A stretch of DNA of 64,000 bases, taken from NCBI GenBank assembly GCA_038207625.1, contig JBBQZO010000032.1, forward strand, positions 1 through 64,000, read 5' to 3'. The notes below the pieces were generated by a model that ran no database searches, had not been told where the DNA came from, and saw nothing but the letters and a program-made list of their open reading frames with translations. Positions 61,752-64,000 of the stretch are shown in pieces (positions within the stretch are counted from its first letter, which is position 1; each line of letters begins with the position of its first letter). This stretch comes from JBBQZO01 sp038207625 (GTDB taxonomy: Bacteria > Pseudomonadota > Gammaproteobacteria > Burkholderiales > Burkholderiaceae_D). Position numbers and translations under genes: made by a program.

Positions 61752-62177
61752 CTAGTTGTCGACATCATCGACGCGCTTGCTGCGCAGGCTGCCCAGCACG
61801 TCGCGCCAGCTGACGATGCCGACGGCCTTGTTGCGGTCATTGACAATGGGAATGCAGGAGATCGCGCGCGTGACGAACACGTCGATCGCGTCGTCGATCG
61901 TGGCCTCCTCGGAGAGCACGATCGGATGGCGCGACATGATCTGATGGACCCGCTTGTTCAGCGTCGCGCTGTCCTTGGGGCTTTCAGTGCTGGTGCCGAT
62001 GTTGGGACTGAGCGCCTTGAGCAAGTCGCGGTCCGACACGATGCCAATCAGCTCCCCGTCTTCGATGGCGAGCAAGTGATGGAACTTGCTGTGTTCAAAG
62101 ATTTCCTTTACCAAGGCAAGTTTGTCATCGAGTCCGATCGTCACAAGATTGGTACTCATTATCGACTTCAACTTCAT
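61752..62177 (-). CDS. CBS-pair domain protein
   Basis: A 141-residue protein of two CBS domains (about residues 7-60 and 78-132) with IMSTNLVTIG and IMSRHPIVLS as the matching starts. Such stand-alone pairs bind adenosine nucleotides and regulate partner proteins. No transporter or enzyme domain is attached. It is convergent with the catabolic operon and downstream of a GGDEF/EAL gene; no functional link is evident. Confidence 0.9.
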   Translation of the reverse strand: MKLKSIMSTNLVTIGLDDKLALVKEIFEHSKFHHLLAIEDGELIGIVSDRDLLKALSPNIGTSTESPKDSATLNKRVHQIMSRHPIVLSEEATIDDAIDVFVTRAISCIPIVNDRNKAVGIVSWRDVLGSLRSKRVDDVDN

Positions 62178-62261
62178 GGTCAGCTCCAGTGCGTGATGTG
62201 TTAGCTGCGCGGGAATGCGGGATGTACGGGGATTGGCCCGGGAACGGCGGGCTGACCGCTG

Positions 62262-64000
62262 TCACATCTGCATTGCATGCTGCACATTATCACAGGCGGC
62301 CTCGCCGAGCAGCCCGGCAAACGCCTCGGCAGGCAGCGGCGGGCTGCGCAAGTAGCCTTGGAACAGGTCGCAACCGTGCTCGCTCAGGAAGGCCAGTTGC
62401 GCGGCATTCTCGACGCCTTCGGCGAGAACCTGAAACCCCAGCGTGTGGCCGATGCCGATGATCGCCTCGGCAATGGCCATGTCGTTGCGCCGAAATGGCA
62501 GAAAATCGACGAAGCTCTTATCGATTTTCAGTACATCGAGTGGGAAGCGCTTCAAATACGACAGCGACGAGTACCCGGTGCCAAAGTCGTCAATCGCCAG
62601 CCGTACACCCATCAAACGCAGCCGTTCAAGCATGTCCAGCACATCCTGCTCATGGGCCATCAGGGCGCTTTCGGTCAATTCCAGTTCCAGTTTGTCGGCC
62701 GGGAACCCCGTTTCCCGCAAAATCGTGGCGACCATCTTCTCTACGTTGCCGTGCAAGAACTGGCGCGGCGACAAATTGACGGCCAGCGTCAGCGGCGGCA
62801 GGCCGGCGGCGATCCAGCGCTGGCCCTGCGCGCAGGTCTCGCGCATCACCCACGCGCCGATTTCATGAATCAGGCCGCTGGTCTCGGCGACAGGGATGAA
62901 GCTGCTCGGCGCGATCAGGCCGTGCTCGGGGTCTTGCCAGCGCACCAAGGCCTCCGCGCCGATGATCTTGCCGCTGGCCAGATGCACTTGCGGCTGGTAG
63001 TACACGCGCAGCTGGTGCTGTTCGATGGCGCGATGCAGGCGCGATTCGAGGTCGATCCGCTCGCGCGCCGCCACGGTGAGGCGCTCGGAAAAATAGTGGC
63101 AGCAACCGCATCCGTCCTGTTTCGCCTTGGCCAATGCCGCGTCCGCGTGCTGCATCAATTCAGCGCCACAGCTGCCGTGTTCAGGGAAAACGCTGATGCC
63201 GATGCTCGCGCCAAGGTGTACCTCGAGACCCTGGCCCAGCATCCATGGTGGGCTAAACAGCGCGATGATTTCGTGGGCCACCACGGCGGCGTCCTCGGCA
63301 CGGTTGATGTTCTCAAGCAGCACGGCAAATTCGTCGCCGCCCAGACGGGCGGGGATGTCTGCGGCGCGGGTGCGCGCGGTCAGCCGCGCGGCAACCTGTT
63401 GCAGCAATTCGTCGCCCACCACGTGGCCGTAGCTGTCGTTCAAGTCCTTGAACCGGTCCAGATCGATGATCAGCACGGCCAGCTTGGTGTTGCTGCGCTG
63501 CGCAGCGAACACGGCGTGTTCCAGCATGGATGAAAACAGCATGCGGTTTGGCAAGCGCGTCAGCGGATCATGGTGTACCACAAAGGCCAACTCGCTCTCC
63601 GACGCCTTTGCGGTGGAAATGTCGGCGAACACGCCGACATAGTTGGCCACCCGGCCGGCGCCATCGCGCACCGCGCTGATGGTGAGTATCTCCGGATAGA
63701 CTTCGCCGTTCTTGCGGCGATTCCAGATTTCTCCGCGCCACCGGCCTTCGCTGGCAATGCTGGCCCACATCGCGGCATAGAAGCGGGCATCGTGGCACCC
63801 CGAACTGAGTAACGATGACGCTTGTCCCAGCGCCTCGGCAGCGCTAAAGCCACTGATGTCGCTGAACGCCTGGTTGACCAAGGTGATACGGTGCTGGGTG
63901 TCGGTAATCATCACACCTTCGCGGGTCGACGCAAGGATCGCCCTGGCTTGCTGCACTTGGGCGTCGAGGTCAATGCGCTCGCGCAGATCGATGCACGTCC
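62262..64000 (-). CDS. PAS-GGDEF-EAL cyclic di-GMP protein (partial, N-terminus beyond the window)
   Basis: At least 579 codons are visible. A PAS domain (about the first 120 residues of the visible part: REGVMITDTQHRITLVNQAF) leads to a GGDEF domain with RLGGDEFAVLL and an EAL domain with AEALVRWQDP and VNLSPRQF. The frame is open to 64000 (visible start TCIDLRERIDLDAQVQQA), so the GTG at 63956 is not the true start. Both catalytic signatures are intact; it may make or break cyclic di-GMP. Confidence 0.9.
   Translation of the reverse strand, partial: TCIDLRERIDLDAQVQQARAILASTREGVMITDTQHRITLVNQAFSDISGFSAAEALGQASSLLSSGCHDARFYAAMWASIASEGRWRGEIWNRRKNGEVYPEILTISAVRDGAGRVANYVGVFADISTAKASESELAFVVHHDPLTRLPNRMLFSSMLEHAVFAAQRSNTKLAVLIIDLDRFKDLNDSYGHVVGDELLQQVAARLTARTRAADIPARLGGDEFAVLLENINRAEDAAVVAHEIIALFSPPWMLGQGLEVHLGASIGISVFPEHGSCGAELMQHADAALAKAKQDGCGCCHYFSERLTVAARERIDLESRLHRAIEQHQLRVYYQPQVHLASGKIIGAEALVRWQDPEHGLIAPSSFIPVAETSGLIHEIGAWVMRETCAQGQRWIAAGLPPLTLAVNLSPRQFLHGNVEKMVATILRETGFPADKLELELTESALMAHEQDVLDMLERLRLMGVRLAIDDFGTGYSSLSYLKRFPLDVLKIDKSFVDFLPFRRNDMAIAEAIIGIGHTLGFQVLAEGVENAAQLAFLSEHGCDLFQGYLRSPPLPAEAFAGLLGEAACDNVQHAMQM

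Overview
The window is one contiguous piece of a high-GC betaproteobacterial chromosome. An aryl polyene pigment cluster, a PEP-CTERM protein, a class B3 metallo-beta-lactamase next to BlaI/BlaR1-type genes, and many GGDEF/EAL and secreted hydrolase genes suggest an Oxalobacteraceae member of the Massilia/Duganella/Janthinobacterium group. This is an inference from gene families and base composition, not from a marker gene.

Layout. (1) 1-15324 is the right part of an aryl polyene (APE) cluster on the + strand: two acyl carrier proteins, a membrane protein, a fused AMP ligase/dehydratase, glycosyl- and acyltransferases, an aromatic amino acid ammonia-lyase, a thioesterase, LolA-like and MMPL transport proteins, a halogenase-like flavoprotein, a lipoprotein, two ketosynthases, a dehydratase, a ketoreductase and a phosphopantetheinyl transferase. 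Most genes overlap by a few bases, as in a single operon. The ammonia-lyase would make a (hydroxy)cinnamate starter, which is activated, extended by the ketosynthase/ketoreductase/dehydratase set, and moved outward by the transport proteins. (2) 15437-20728 holds a polysaccharide deacetylase, two secreted proteins, an HTH regulator, an LplT-PlsC-type fusion and tRNA-Pro(GGG). (3) 20731-30093 is accessory: an AT-richer orphan lipoprotein behind the tRNA, a diguanylate cyclase, a secreted phosphoesterase, a broken DUF4382 gene, a PEP-CTERM protein, an IS4 transposase remnant, a short repeated element and a DUF5666 lipoprotein. (4) 30220-39036 holds a subtilase with an ECF sigma/anti-sigma pair, a RIO-type kinase, an S9 peptidase without its catalytic serine, and a divergent creatininase homologue followed by a YncE-like propeller.

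(5) 39332-43506 is a compact operon of a PLP decarboxylase, an ATP-grasp protein and a second PLP-fold protein. It looks like a small biosynthetic unit that I cannot match to a known pathway, and it is the best candidate here for an undescribed system. (6) 43498-51247 holds a zinc-peptidase-like protein, FlaG, agmatinase with a divergent LysR regulator, small proteins, a quinone reductase, a hydrolase and an M14-type peptidase. (7) 51303-55042 is a decaying beta-lactam response locus: a class D fragment, an intact B3 metallo-beta-lactamase, a BlaR1-like sensor cut by a stop codon and carrying an altered active-site motif, and BlaI. (8) 55214-61676 is a likely hydroxyproline (or similar) catabolic operon with a divergent PAS-AraC regulator and repeated operator-like sites between them. 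(9) 61752-64000 holds a CBS-pair protein and a GGDEF/EAL protein that runs off the right edge.
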